DNA of 64,000 bases from contig JAULSR010000001.1 of assembly GCA_030512295.1 (NCBI GenBank), positions 6,843,001 through 6,907,000 of the forward strand, given 5' to 3'. Below are positions 24,701 through 34,364 of this stretch, in pieces; position 1 is the first letter of the stretch, and each line of letters opens with the position of its first letter. The notes under the pieces are model-generated. The model had not been told where the DNA came from, did no database searches, and worked only from the letters and a program-made list of their open reading frames with translations. The translations under genes were made by a program, and so were the position numbers. Source of the DNA: Bombardia bombarda. Its lineage: Eukaryota; Ascomycota; Sordariomycetes; Sordariales; Lasiosphaeriaceae.

Positions 24701-24929
24701 CGGAGTGATGGTGGGTTTGCCTCGGGATCAGGTTCAGGGTCGGGATCTGGTTCAGGTTCTGGTTCGGGATCCAGACCCGCCTCAGGCCGCAGCAGTGTGC
24801 GGTCTGGCAGCGGGAGCTCGGGGGATCCCACCAGCCCGGTGTGATTGTACTCTGCTTCTATGTCGGTGTCATGGGTTGGACAGATCGATTTCGATGGATG
24901 ATGGGTGGATAGTGATCGCTTTGTTGTGA
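21771..24929 (+). CDS. acrB: AcrB-like ubiquitination-network signalling protein
   Basis: I use ATG 21771 (MPRATNSAKRQQG), which matches the basic start of fungal AcrB proteins and whose neighbouring HENGLVGPGKRIPKRK is typical. The open frame also extends 36 codons upstream to 21663. Order of features: basic/disordered N-terminus; two hydrophobic hairpins at about 147-180 and 205-240; a third segment near 310-330; a beta-rich middle domain with IWICYVGCDEVCFNTSHFP; a long coiled coil at about 580-795; and a His/Gln/Pro-rich tail. AcrB in Aspergillus is genetically linked to ubiquitin-dependent carbon regulation and acriflavine sensitivity (established for that family). After about 24590 the continuous frame looks wrong, while another frame ending at 24844 reads as a Ser/Gly tail ending DPTSPV. 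See findings. Confidence 0.88.
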   Translation: MPRATNSAKRQQGANNQRDTRHENGLVGPGKRIPKRKSQSQLDGSPRPAVDNANTTTLAQPLNSTTNGCAAHLDDMAPEHKATESLRRSSLGAFSESSSAESLTVPPPHAIPEEAHRRIDVNDAKNTNVHRDPGPLDLALTVLRSCPLHDTIAILIILMQISPAALTTIYMLFTFLTFVPPVTTSSGLSIAEIFDGNQGTPSLTTLVCMDVIMLGIWLFLWAPVQQFILDLAQVVISLTLGGGGTSRQGTANNIFLSVAIVGVSQWTRQARWNGLSQLSSLFGSNRFFAPSSDDHLESTVRAFEKKGPYGWVRSVLAIHILTQGLVRYIREWYLRRERRDLQSQSQLDPEAGKSVSFVNDGFSDAATMAADSDAHLQTSATIVSTKKRRKQSAQVRIRQPLWAALASTKIVMVKEYELSHAASESAGSNATDIHNLGNAPFNTQPEQIWICYVGCDEVCFNTSHFPDPLPRDEVDESGKEGASLTKPFVVRVNNAIWQPTRMIPVSDDEEEKQQGTRWTGDIYGLTPLSNYECEFVSTRTGEVIFSTSVRTVQAKSNDQEVASKAASNQRSHNRHDSPSTTLRASIAAAEAKFADEKARLKAVRKDNNRKVNSTRKEIEKLTAAVQSAGGDDEKLRQKVAQNKIQEKRAEEAISSLEAELKELERVPEDLLDRYRAQQSAWSYEKAQFDEARATFKSFKALIDTEIKALEEEKAVLQAKRNKIATRIAKVDTEHARITDANAQGLDEAERRLQQRNTLKAEIARAEQNITDRINAVRALNLEKQGQVHDMASQMQAYLTSFQDDVAAYDQAVLPQPSQYTNAQWGAPSGSQFGGIQSMWPPAASMTTQAPSHPPPSQLSSFANPMQTTFGSSPHQKARGRSSSMLSDVSGLTQSTDSEERNSGGHLHQHHHHHHHQHQHQHQQHHQNRAPLSFQRRTIPIPIPIPIPITSPMFIQWHMGPPHWRRCAGHQALALRASGVMVGLPRDQVQGRDLVQVLVRDPDPPQAAAVCGLAAGARGIPPARCDCTLLLCRCHGLDRSISMDDGWIVIALL

Positions 24930-26688
24930 ACTGCCTGCCTGTTGCTTGCTTGCCTGCCTTTATATAACTTTCTTGGATCATGTTTCTTGCCTACTACTAC
25001 AGCGCATTGCCGGTACTGTCTCTCCTTGTTGAAAGCTGCTTGCTCCTCTCTCTCTCTCTTCATTTGGCTGGTTTCATCTGATGTTTTGGAATAGAACTAT
25101 TGGATTGGATGAAGGCCGGATGATGATGATGATGACGTGCGCGGCGCTCTTAGGTAGATTGCAATGGAAAAAGTTTTGGCTTTATTTGATGGGTGCTTGT
25201 GAGTGATTTGACTTGACTGTGACTGTGTGTGTTTGTTTGCTTAGAGGGATGTGGCGTTGTTGATGGGTTGGGGTTTGCGCAGACGTGTCATGGTATAGTT
25301 TTTCTTGAGGGTTAGGGGAGATCAACAACCATCTTGCCATTTGAAAAGCCGTATGTGTTGTCTCACTGTCAAATCACCCTTGACAACCCTCAAGGGTGAA
25401 GTGATGCTGTGCTTCTTGATGTTATAATCTGCTTGACGTACCCATCATATGTCTCAGGTATAAACACCACATTTTCCCAGTAACAGTCATAACACAAGGC
25501 CGAGCAGGAAAGATTACAGACTGGAATCTCGCGATGCTTATTAAGAATTATCACATGTGTACTGGAATAAGATTGCCAGGCAAGAGTGATTTTGTCTTTT
25601 ATGCCATCCGGGAAATTGCAGTAGGAAAGAGGGCGCAGCGGGAGTGCAAGTCGGACTGGCTCAGATCCACTGCAGTGACTCCCTCTCCATGTGCTGCTGT
25701 CAGGATGTGCCGTGGTCTGCAATATGCCGCGGTACGTATCTTCCTTGGTTGTCAGGGCGAGCAAACTTTGCGGCAGCGTGCGTGCGTGCCCTAGAATCTC
25801 GCCTTGGGGGTATATGAATTAAGGTTAGGTGTGTGGTTTTCAACAAGAACTGAACCGGTGTGGCCAAGTGGTCAAATGAATCACTCCCCAAAACTCATGA
25901 GTCTAATAGCTAACCCTGTTCAGGAAAGAATAAAGCACCAACTATAAGGTTCTGTTGAACGCCTACGGCAGAGTGCTGGAGGCAAGATGGCGAGCGGGCC
26001 GCTAGAAATTGCCCGCAATACAAAGGTCTTCAGGAGCTGAGATGATGCGGTACAAAAGAGTATCGTGCTATATGAGAGTAGCAGTAAAAGAGCTGTCTAC
26101 TGTCTCTGAAAGAGGGCGCCTAACGGGGTTGCTCTAGGATAAGGCGACAACCTACGCAGTTGTTCGCTTTCGAGGGTTGTGGTGTATTGCAATGCACACA
26201 TCCAGAATGACTCTCCTCAAAAGACGAGGGAGTTCGGATTTCCAATATGGTAAGTATTAATTTCTCATTCCATCTGTTCGATTCCAAACACCTGTTCAGT
26301 TCTTTTTATTTTTTAATTCTTTTTTTATCACTAAAAATTACTATTGTTAGTATTGGTAGTATTCCTCGGATTCCCCGCAGTGTGGTTTCCTTAGTAAGTC
26401 GATCGCGTCTGAGGTATGATGAGGTGGAGATGCCATTTGTTTTTCTCTTAAGAACGTCTCCCAATGCCCGCCTGCTGCGACAAATGTGAAGACACCGCAT
26501 TGCGTTCGAATTCAGTTTAATTATTTCTGTATAATAGGGATCACATTGGCTATGATCGTGCTGCTTACCACTCTTTTGAACTAACTGCTGTTGGCGGTGG
26601 CAACTTAGGTTGTCGACATTTCTCTCCTCCAAGATGCAGATATAAGAAGCTGCGTTGTTGTGCTTGGACAGGGGTGGGCAATTGTCTT
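24930..26688. other. Intergenic, partly A/T-rich
   Basis: The first part is the acrB 3' region, with (ct)n near 25045 and (gat)n near 25120. The stretch 26240-26340 is strongly A/T-rich. Around 25856 a tRNA-like A box occurs without a matching T arm. No protein gene is supported. Confidence 0.35.
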
Positions 26689-27403
26689 ATGCCGAGGCAT
26701 ACATGTGTGATTGTGTATGTAATAGCAGTCCCACTTCCCCAGATCGCCCAGCCTAATTCGATGCCGTGCCTTGGAAGCAGGATCCTATGCCAGATTAAGT
26801 CTGGGGAAATATCACCACCGCTGCCGGCATTGCCACCAAGTGCAGCAGCACCGATTTCAAGTGCATCTGCGAGAGCAAGGCTGCCCTCGTGACTGAGGCC
26901 ACCCCCTGTGTTCTCAAGGAGTGCGGTTTCGATGTAGCCGTCAGTAAGTATTGCCCTTCTTTCTTATTCTTCTCGTCTCTCTATCTCTCTGCTTCTCTCG
27001 TACAAGACATATTCATACACATATCTAAACATTTTCCCCCCAACCAACAGACCAGGTCCTCCCCGCCACTACCGACAAGTTCTGCGCGGCGGCTCTCGCT
27101 GGCGGCAACGACAAACCCACCACCTCGGCCGAGCCTGAGCCCACCTCCTCTGCATCGGCATCTGAGTCCGAGTCGTCGGTCACTGCCTCCAAGCCCCCTG
27201 CCAGCACCGCCGGCCCCGAAGCCAGCACCACCGTCGATGCTCCCGCCACTGCGGCCGCCCCCAGCACCACCTTTGTCTCATCCAAGCCCTCGGCCAACGC
27301 CACTGTGCCCCATACTAGCACCTACGTGACTGCCGGTGCAGCCGTTGCTGGCTCCATGGGTTCCGTCGCCATGCTCCTGCTCGGTGCTCTTGCTGCCTTT
27401 TAA
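26689..27403 (+). CDS. CFEM-like, GPI-anchored cell-surface protein with a suspected broken 5' part
   Basis: The clear part is an exon ending at 26943 and a second exon 27051-27403, joined in phase 1 by a 107-nt intron. It reads GIATKCSSTDFKCICESKAA, then ATPCVLKECGFDVAV and a final Cys in TTDKFCAAAL: the spacing of the last six cysteines of a CFEM domain. A Ser/Thr/Pro-rich stalk and a hydrophobic tail (TAGAAVAGSMGSVAMLLLGA) suggest a GPI anchor. CFEM proteins sit on the fungal surface and some bind heme. Upstream, ATG 26689 opens a short frame with a hydrophobic signal-like start and two cysteines, but it is not in frame with the CFEM part. The two meet near a run of four G at 26803-26806. 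Start and 5' structure are uncertain. Confidence 0.65.
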
Positions 27404-27840
27404 GGGGTAACAACAACAATCCCGATACAAAGGGAGTTGTGTGTGTATGATGACGAAGATGAAGGAAAACGTATGAAGACAACTTGATAATGTTTGAAAA
27501 GGGTGTGATGTGATGAAGAGAATGAGGGAGACATGAGTCAATGGTTGGATCGTATTGTCTTGTCCCATTAGCTTGGGATGAGGGAACATGAGATCTGGTC
27601 CAACATGTGTCATAAGAAGTGTTATGTAAAGCTATTCTTCTTGTAAATATACGGAATCATGTCTCTATTCCTCCCTCTGATGCTTTGCTTACAGAGTGGA
27701 TTACTTTGTATGATTCACCATGAATGATTGGTTTAAATAAAGGCTACCAAAGCCTTATCGACCGCTGATAGATCTCTAAGTATGTGGGTGTGGGTAGCAC
27801 ATAGGCAGTAGGTGTTTGCAGATGTAAAGCCTACACCACC
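27404..27840. other. Short intergenic region between convergent genes
   Basis: About 440 bases of 3' sequence between the CFEM-like gene and the ARMT1-like gene. A/T-rich, with an aataaa at about 27736. No feature beyond likely termination/polyadenylation sequence. Confidence 0.4.
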
Positions 27841-29549
27841 TTAAGCACCGTCCGAGAAAGAAACAACCGCCCATTTTCCACTCCACGCCCACTTCCTCGC
27901 CCCCGAATCTCCGCCTCCGCCCTCCAGCTGTCGCAGCTTCTCATCCTCACCGGGCTTCAAGCCCACAACAACATCCGCCTTGCAAGTTCTCAGAGCCATA
28001 ACATTGACCCCTGAGCCCGGGCCCAACGGTCCAATGGCCTTGACAAATGGAGTCGTCGAGTCCCATTTTGCCTATAATTTGTTAGCCAACTATCTTCAGA
28101 ATCAACAAACAAGACAGGACTGAAACTCACATCACCAGTCAACTTCCTGTAATTCAAATCCCCCTTGAAAATCACCAGCTCACTCTCCTTCAAATCCTCA
28201 TACAGGTCCTTGGCCTCGTACGGCAGCCTCCAAAAGCTGCCCGGGTGCGTCCAGAACCGGTTCGGCCTCATCCGCAGCTGGCCCTCGCCGTGAAACGTGC
28301 TCCACTCGGCGAACAAGAATTGCAGATCCTCCACCTCCTTCTCCTCCAGCGCCTTGGGCGTCTTGTCCTGCAGCTGGTCCTCCTCCGTCGGCGTCTCGTA
28401 AAAGTGCCGCGGCCCCGCCAGCGCATTAAGCAGCATGCCAAAGTCGCTCGGCAGCACGTCCGACACGAACCAGGGCATCGACTTGGGGTGCAGCACCACG
28501 CTCGTCGCCAGGCCCGCCGACAGCAGGTACCCCGCCAGGATCAGGTCCACGTACAGCTCGAACCCGGCATTGTCCAGGACGATATCGACCTGCCTCTCCT
28601 TCTTGCCCGACTTCTTGGCCTTGAGCAGCAGCTCGTACGCGGCCGGCAGGTCGTTGACCAGGATATTCTGCTCGGCCGCCTTGCGCGCCTCGGACCCCTG
28701 CAGCTTCTGGATGTCCTCGTACGTCAGGTTGGTCAGCAGCGACAGGTCCGTCGCGTTGCCCCAGAGGCAGATCTCGCACATCTCCATGAACAGAATGCGC
28801 TCCGCCTCCTCGTCTGCGGGCTGCTTGCTCTCCTTGTGGGCGCGCACCTGCGTGACGAGGTCCTTGTACCGCGCGGCGAGCTCGAGCACGGCCGGGCGAG
28901 AGGAGCGGAAGGTCGAGATCTTTTGGCGCGCAAACACGTCGTAGTTCTTCCAGTGCTGCGAGAGGGTGAAGGACGTGTTGATGCGGCGGAAGAGGTAGCA
29001 CTCGGTGTACAGCCAGGGCACGTTGAGCCAGGCCGGGCTGCCGAGCTGCTCGAGCTCCTTGTTGTAGATGGCGACGTCGGCGTATCCATCGTCGCGAATG
29101 GGCCTGTGGGTGGTACGGGGGTTGGTTTAGCGCTTCTCTTCTCCTTGTCCTGGAGTTGGGTGTTGTGGGGAAGGGAAGACTAACGTCAGTGGCCGGTCAT
29201 GTTGGACCTCGTACTTGAGGCGAGCAAGCTCCTCGACGATCTTCTTGCCCTCTTCCTTCTTGGGCCCCTCCTCGCAGGCGCCCACGGTCCGGTAGGCGTC
29301 GTCAATCGCTTGTGTCTACTCGTCGAGGCAGGTATGGTGTTAGCGCGACGAATATCGCTAGGTATGTGTATTATGCGACAAGCCAAAGAGGTAAGCTCAC
29401 AATGATGATGGGCCATCTTGAACGGGCCGTGGGGTAGGCAAACGACGTTGGGTCGCTGGTCGAGTACCCGGCTGGAAGCCACAATTAGCCGCAGTTCGCA
29501 GTTGTCAATTGCAAAGACGCCCCGTACGGATTGTGGTTTCGTGTTCCAT
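27841..29549 (-). CDS. DUF89/ARMT1-family metal-dependent phosphatase
   Basis: Five exons on the minus strand: 29549-29528, 29471-29401, 29315-29185, 29103-28131 and 28071-27841, giving 475 residues. The tiny first exon is supported because it restores a start just upstream of SFAYPTARSRWPIII, the conserved N-terminal motif, and all phases agree (1, 0, 2, 0). Further family landmarks are VPWLYTECYLFRRI, DIVLDNAGFELYVDLILAGY (metal-binding Asp/Asn), VLHPKSMPWFVSDV, VIFKGDLNYRKLTGD and the C-terminal LRTCKADVVVGL. Members of this family (human ARMT1, yeast YMR027W) are damage-control phosphatases acting on sugar phosphates; carboxyl methyltransferase activity has also been claimed. Cytosolic, no signal peptide. 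A 312-codon plus-strand frame over exon 4 is only its shadow. Confidence 0.92.
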
Positions 29550-30271
29550 ATTGTCTCGGAGAGTGTGTTTGCGCCGCCGGTCCGCAGTACGATGGTTTAT
29601 CGTATAGCGAAATAAAATAGGATGGTACAATTTGGCGATGTTTTCTTTCCCATCAGGAAGGTCATGGCGGGGTAAACTGCTTGACTTTAACTATGGGTAC
29701 CCTATGGATAGTTGCCGCCAGGGCAAACCCGGCATTACCGGGATCTTGCTCGAGCTTATCGCTGAGGTCATGTCGGGCATGGCGGGGTAGCTTTGGCAGA
29801 GGTGGGACGAAATCACCTCAATCGCCCAAATGAGACGTGTAAGTGCACTAACGGGCTTGGCCGGGATATACTGCTATTTCTGTTAGCCCAGCTACATCCC
29901 GGGAAACCTCCTGGCTAAACCGTCGGAAAAGATGCCAGTTTTGGTTCCGAGAGAAAGCCAAGACAAGCCCGAGAATATGCATACTTGTATGTACGTAAGA
30001 AAGCTACCTTATATATGATTGCTACCTAGCCAAATCACCGGCCGGCCAATAAAATCGTCATTATTCATATATCTCACCACCAACAACAGGAACAAGACCC
30101 ATTTAAGCCACGACATAACCGTAGAAAAGAAACTCCAAAATGGTATCATACCCAGTAAGCCAAACTCCCATTATCTTCGTCATGTTTCCATGCATTATCA
30201 TCATCCGGATCATGTCATATCCTCCTTCCTACATCCGTCATCGGAAGTATGCGTGGGCAAGCAAGCAACCT
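29550..30271. other. Intergenic between two minus-strand genes
   Basis: Promoter of the ARMT1-like gene and 3' region of the lipase. No ORF of interest and no repeats. Confidence 0.4.
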
Positions 30272-32334
30272 TCAGTACCCCCTAGCCGTCACCGCCCCGA
30301 CAGCCAGCGTCTCGATCCTCCCCGCATATAATTTCATGACATGGCAGAGGGGATCGCCCCAAATCACCTCGCGAAGCTGCTCGTCCGTCGCGATATGCGC
30401 CACAACGCCCGCGTTGAGCCGTTCCTCCACCGTGTTCTTACCCCGAAGTCGAGCTCTGGGATCCCCAGACCGCAGCACCACAATGCGGCCAGCGCTGCTC
30501 AATGTGCAGGGCGGCACCTTCCAGACGGGACCGTTGATCTGTTGTTGAGTTTTCACTTTGGCGGCCGTCTCATTTATGGCCGTCGTTGACTTTGACTTGG
30601 CCGACTTTCCCGTCTTTGCAGACAATAGGGAAGCCTTGGAAGCCTTTTCCTTTTCCTTTTCCTTTGATGTCGGTTTCTTGGTACTTGCTGTACCTATCTC
30701 TAATATGCTTGTCGAGCCTTCGTTCTTCTGGATTGGCGTAACAATTGGCGCCGGCGCGGCAAAGAGCTCCAAAAGGCTCTTCACATATGCCTTGTCAGCC
30801 CTGGCCACAGGGTCACCCTCGTTGATGAAGCTCATAAACAAGCTCTTTCTTAGCTGCGGACGCCGATCAAAGTCCTCCGGTTTCGTCAAAGGCATCAAGC
30901 TCACCGGCGGGGTACCAAACGTGATACAGTGCACGCGCTTGAAACACCCCGTCAGTATGTTCAGCTCGCTCTCTGCCGCCTTGGACGTGGACAGCATGTG
31001 GCTGTAGAGGAGGGCTGCGATGGCGCCGCCGGCGCTATGTCCCGTGATGAGCAGCGAGTATGAAGCGCGCCCGGGATCCTCTTCGAGTAGTTGTCGCAGG
31101 CGCTGGGCTACCGGGGCGATCATCTTGCGAGCAGAGCAGAGGAATCCGGAGTGGCAGAAGTTGCCGGGGTCATCCTGCTCGTTATCTTGGTTAGCCCACG
31201 CACACTGTGGCGGTCCCAGAGATAGCTTGGAAAGAGGACTTACCAAAAAGCCAATAGGTGATGCCGGCGCCATGTTGAGGTTGACGGCCCAGTCCATAAA
31301 AGTAGCCGTTCCGCGTATGGCAAAGACAATTGTGTTCATGTAATCCATAGGCACCGACTTGATGACCATTGCTTTGGTCCCTGTCCTCCAGTCGGCATCA
31401 ACGTGGGCGTCCCTCTCAGCGCCCGTGGGTCTTTCGTAGACTCGCTCCGAATACTGCGCTGCCAGACAAAGCAGCGGGTAATTGGGAATATATCTGCGGT
31501 TTTTATTAGCCGTCTGCTTGCTGCACGGAAGAGACAGGTTAAAAGGCCATACAATCTCAGCGGAGGTAGATCCATGGGCAGCCTCGAATTTGCGTAAAGC
31601 TCCACCTTAGAAAAATAGTTTCCAGAAATAACTGATGCAGCTACAGCTGTCGTCTGTCCTTTGGGACTGTCCCTCGAACGCCCCTTTTTGCCTGTTTTTG
31701 GCAGTCCCTTCTCCCCAACGCTCCTATTAGACGGCGGAGTCTGCGGTGACAGTGGCTGGCCCGGCTGCCAGGTGAACAGATCCTTCTCGTTTCCAGTGTA
31801 CCTATCCCGGTCTATCGAAGTTAAGACCTCGCTAAAGCGATTGGATATCTGGTCGCACAGGGCGGCGCTCTGGTTGAGAAGCTGGGTCCGATGACCATAC
31901 CATGCTGGCAGCCCATCGTCAAAGAGTTGTGGGATGTCAGCTCCTGGAAACACGCTGGCAGCCAAGTCTACCGTTGACCCCAGGTTCAGATTTGACTTGT
32001 TATTCATGGGTCCACTGCTCGTGTTTGGCCCAGGGGCTGCCTGGAACGATGGCTGCAGAGCTAGATAGTAGTGGTGCTGGTTCACAATGATGGGCGGCGG
32101 ATATGTTATCGGGAGCTGGGTAGGAGGCTGCGGAGGTGGTGGTGGCGGAAGGAGACCGGCTGGATGGAAATGTGCTTGGGGATGATAGTGGCCATTCGGA
32201 CACCAAGGCTGAAGAGGTTGAGAAGATGGATGCGGTGGATGACGGTGGTACTGCGGAGGGCTCCAGTTGCGGTCTTTGACTGGAATGGAAGGCGCATCCT
32301 TCTTCACCTTCTTGGATCGACCAAAGAAGCCCAT
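30272..32334 (-). CDS. Class 3 (alpha/beta-hydrolase) lipase-like protein
   Basis: Three exons: 32334-31553, 31493-31244 and 31174-30272, giving 644 residues. I start at ATG 32334 (MGFFGRSKKVKKD); an in-frame extension upstream to 32439 is possible but looks like leader. Residues 1-130 are Pro/His-rich and disordered. The lipase-3 domain begins around NYPLLCLAAQYSERVYE and contains YMNTIVFAIRGTATFMDWAVNL. The nucleophile elbow is ITGHSAGGAIAALLYSHML near residue 388, with the Ser in GHSAG, followed by VHCITFGTPPVSL. The Asp/His of the triad are expected in FINEGDPVARAD and near the C-terminus. A Lys/Glu/Ser-rich insertion (about 500-560) precedes the last strand. No signal peptide, so an intracellular lipase acting on membrane or storage lipid is likely. 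Confidence 0.88.
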
Positions 32335-33076
32335 GATGAAGGCCGTTTCCTTCCTTTCGTTAAAGCATCGGCATGGATAATTGATACTTTGGCAGTCACT
32401 GGACGCCAATTCACAGACTGCTGCTCCACTGGGAGGCACTCAAGATCGACAGCCGAGCCACAATCACACGCGCAAAGACGAAGAAAGACGTTGCGGGAGA
32501 TAGACAATGGTGAAGATAGTAGTGAGTCAATACTTGAAGGTCAAAAGACGCAGAGATCTTCCGATCACATTGTTGTGTTGAGCAGATACCAGAGTAAAAA
32601 GATGCCGAAGTCACCATTCCCACGAGACTGTCCTAACTGGGATCAAGAGTGGCACCTTTGCGCTTTTGCGCTGTCGAGCAACACGAGTTTATGTGAGTCG
32701 ACTACCGATCTTTGCAGGAGCGCTTGAGTAGTGTAGCATAAGAAGACTTGGTCGAACTATTTTGACTTGGTGTGTTGGGCTGGTTGGTTGATCGAGAGTC
32801 GCGGCGGGAGTGCCTTGCCGTTCCCTGCAGTAGAGCACCCCGGCATCCATGCAAAATGGCGGTTGCGCAACCTCATTCGCTGTGGTGGCACTGCTCAGCC
32901 TCCAATTGCACGTCGTGGTGGCGGTATCTTTGCAGTCTCGCAGCACTCGCTCTTGTAAAACGACTGGTGAACCAAGAGCTGTGAAGTTGTCTGCGCTAAT
33001 AACCCGAGCCGCTGTTGATATCTGAGGAACAGAGCGATGCTTGCACACTATCGATAGATAGTCTCATTGTAGCCGG

Positions 33077-33208
33077 GCCAGCAGATTTGTTACTAGACGA
33101 GTCCCCCCCCCCAAGAAATATAAGGTGAGAAAAATAAGCTCTACCAACAGCGGGGCTATGAATGTAATTGCTGGCTGGCTATAGACGGCGGAAGGTGCGA
33201 GGCATGTC
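33077..33208. repeat. Dispersed repeat, copy 1
   Basis: The sequence from gccagcagatttgttactag through aacagcgggg, plus gaaggtgcgaggcatgt about 35 bases later, recurs at 55049-55179 in the same orientation. Differences between copies are largely C/T transitions. A C-run at 33103-33112 lies inside it. Confidence 0.8.
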
Positions 33209-33823
33209 AGGACGCTTGATAATAGCGATTCTGGTTGAAAGGTCTGTGAATATTCGGAGTGGTAGCGAGCGGCAAGAAATTGAGTTCGACTAACGGTGGG
33301 GTGTGGGGTATCATACTGGATTGGCTTTTGGCAAGCCTCCCTCGACTTGGGCTGCAGATGCACATCTCTGTACACTATACACAGTAAAGCCAATTCCACC
33401 CCGGCCTCTCGATTCGTGGATATAGACTGACACGACTGTCTCACGCTGTGTGCGATTTTATCGCAATGCATGAGCTCCCCTGCAGCCACCACTCACAATC
33501 AAAATCGACATGCATCAGGCCTCGTATCAGTGCTCTAGCACGCCTCACTTCACTGAATGCAAGATAGCAAGAATACTACTTCGGCAATCCGTTTCAACTT
33601 TCAACGGACGTCGAGTTCGTAGAATCAGTGGTGAATGTGTTTCTTTGTTCAGTCATCACAGACCATTTAGAAACTGCCGGTGCAGTGATACTTGCATATG
33701 TCTGTTCTTGTGAAAGGCAGACAGCAACTTGAACGGCACTCCATGAGATGGAGGACATGTAAGTCCGGAAGCCCAGTCATTTTTCCAGCTACACAGGCTT
33801 TCGTAGATCTGCAGTCTGTATGT

Positions 33824-33857
33824 GCAACACCACCACCACCACCACCACCACCACCAT
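33824..33857. repeat. (CAC)n microsatellite
   Basis: About eleven consecutive cac units, immediately followed by catcaggag. It lies in the region upstream of the FHIP gene. Confidence 0.9.
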
Positions 33858-34364
33858 CAGGAGTTTAGGACTCAAGACTGCCACTTCCCCCACCATGGCG
33901 TTTTTATGCTTTATTCATGAACGGGAGCCTCCAGGTTATGAGCAAGATGGCTCCGCGGGGCTTTGCTTGGCGCAGTCAGGCTTGCCTCTTGGCCCGAGCT
34001 GCGGGTCATGGTACCCCTGACCTAACCCACAATGACAACCATCAACCACGAGAACAATGGGGAAGGGGCCTTGAAGAGTCCGTGCCCGCCACTGGACCTA
34101 AGAGCTGCCCACAGGGCGTGCTGCAGACAGCTCCCCAGCACAGCAGCCGAGGACGTCCAGCACAGGCTCTAAGGCTCCCGTCCGGGCCAAAACGGCTAAA
34201 CAATTTCGCGACACCTGGAACAGGGCCCAATTCATGCGAATGAGCAGGAGCTGGTCAGCGACGACAACACCAACGCCAGCCAAACACACAAAAAACAGCG
34301 TCAAGCGGCCTGCACTCGTCCAAGGCCAAGCTGTGCTCGAGATGCATCCAGGCAGCCGGACGCC

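Larger units (their letters stand above)
32335..34364. other. Intergenic between divergent lipase and FHIP genes
   Basis: Contains a dispersed degenerate repeat (33077-33208) and a (cac)n microsatellite at about 33824-33857. Plus- and minus-strand frames of up to 218 codons show no domains. The last 300 bases are probably the FHIP leader. Confidence 0.4.

Noticed and set aside
25852..25935. tRNA-like sequence (tggccaagtggtc resembles an A box)
   Set aside because: No T-arm consensus at the right distance and no acceptor or anticodon stem could be paired. At most a degenerate tRNA-derived fragment.
28245..29183. 312-codon plus-strand ORF
   Set aside because: Lies wholly antisense to exon 4 of the ARMT1-like gene. 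Leu/Arg/Val-biased composition typical of a shadow frame.
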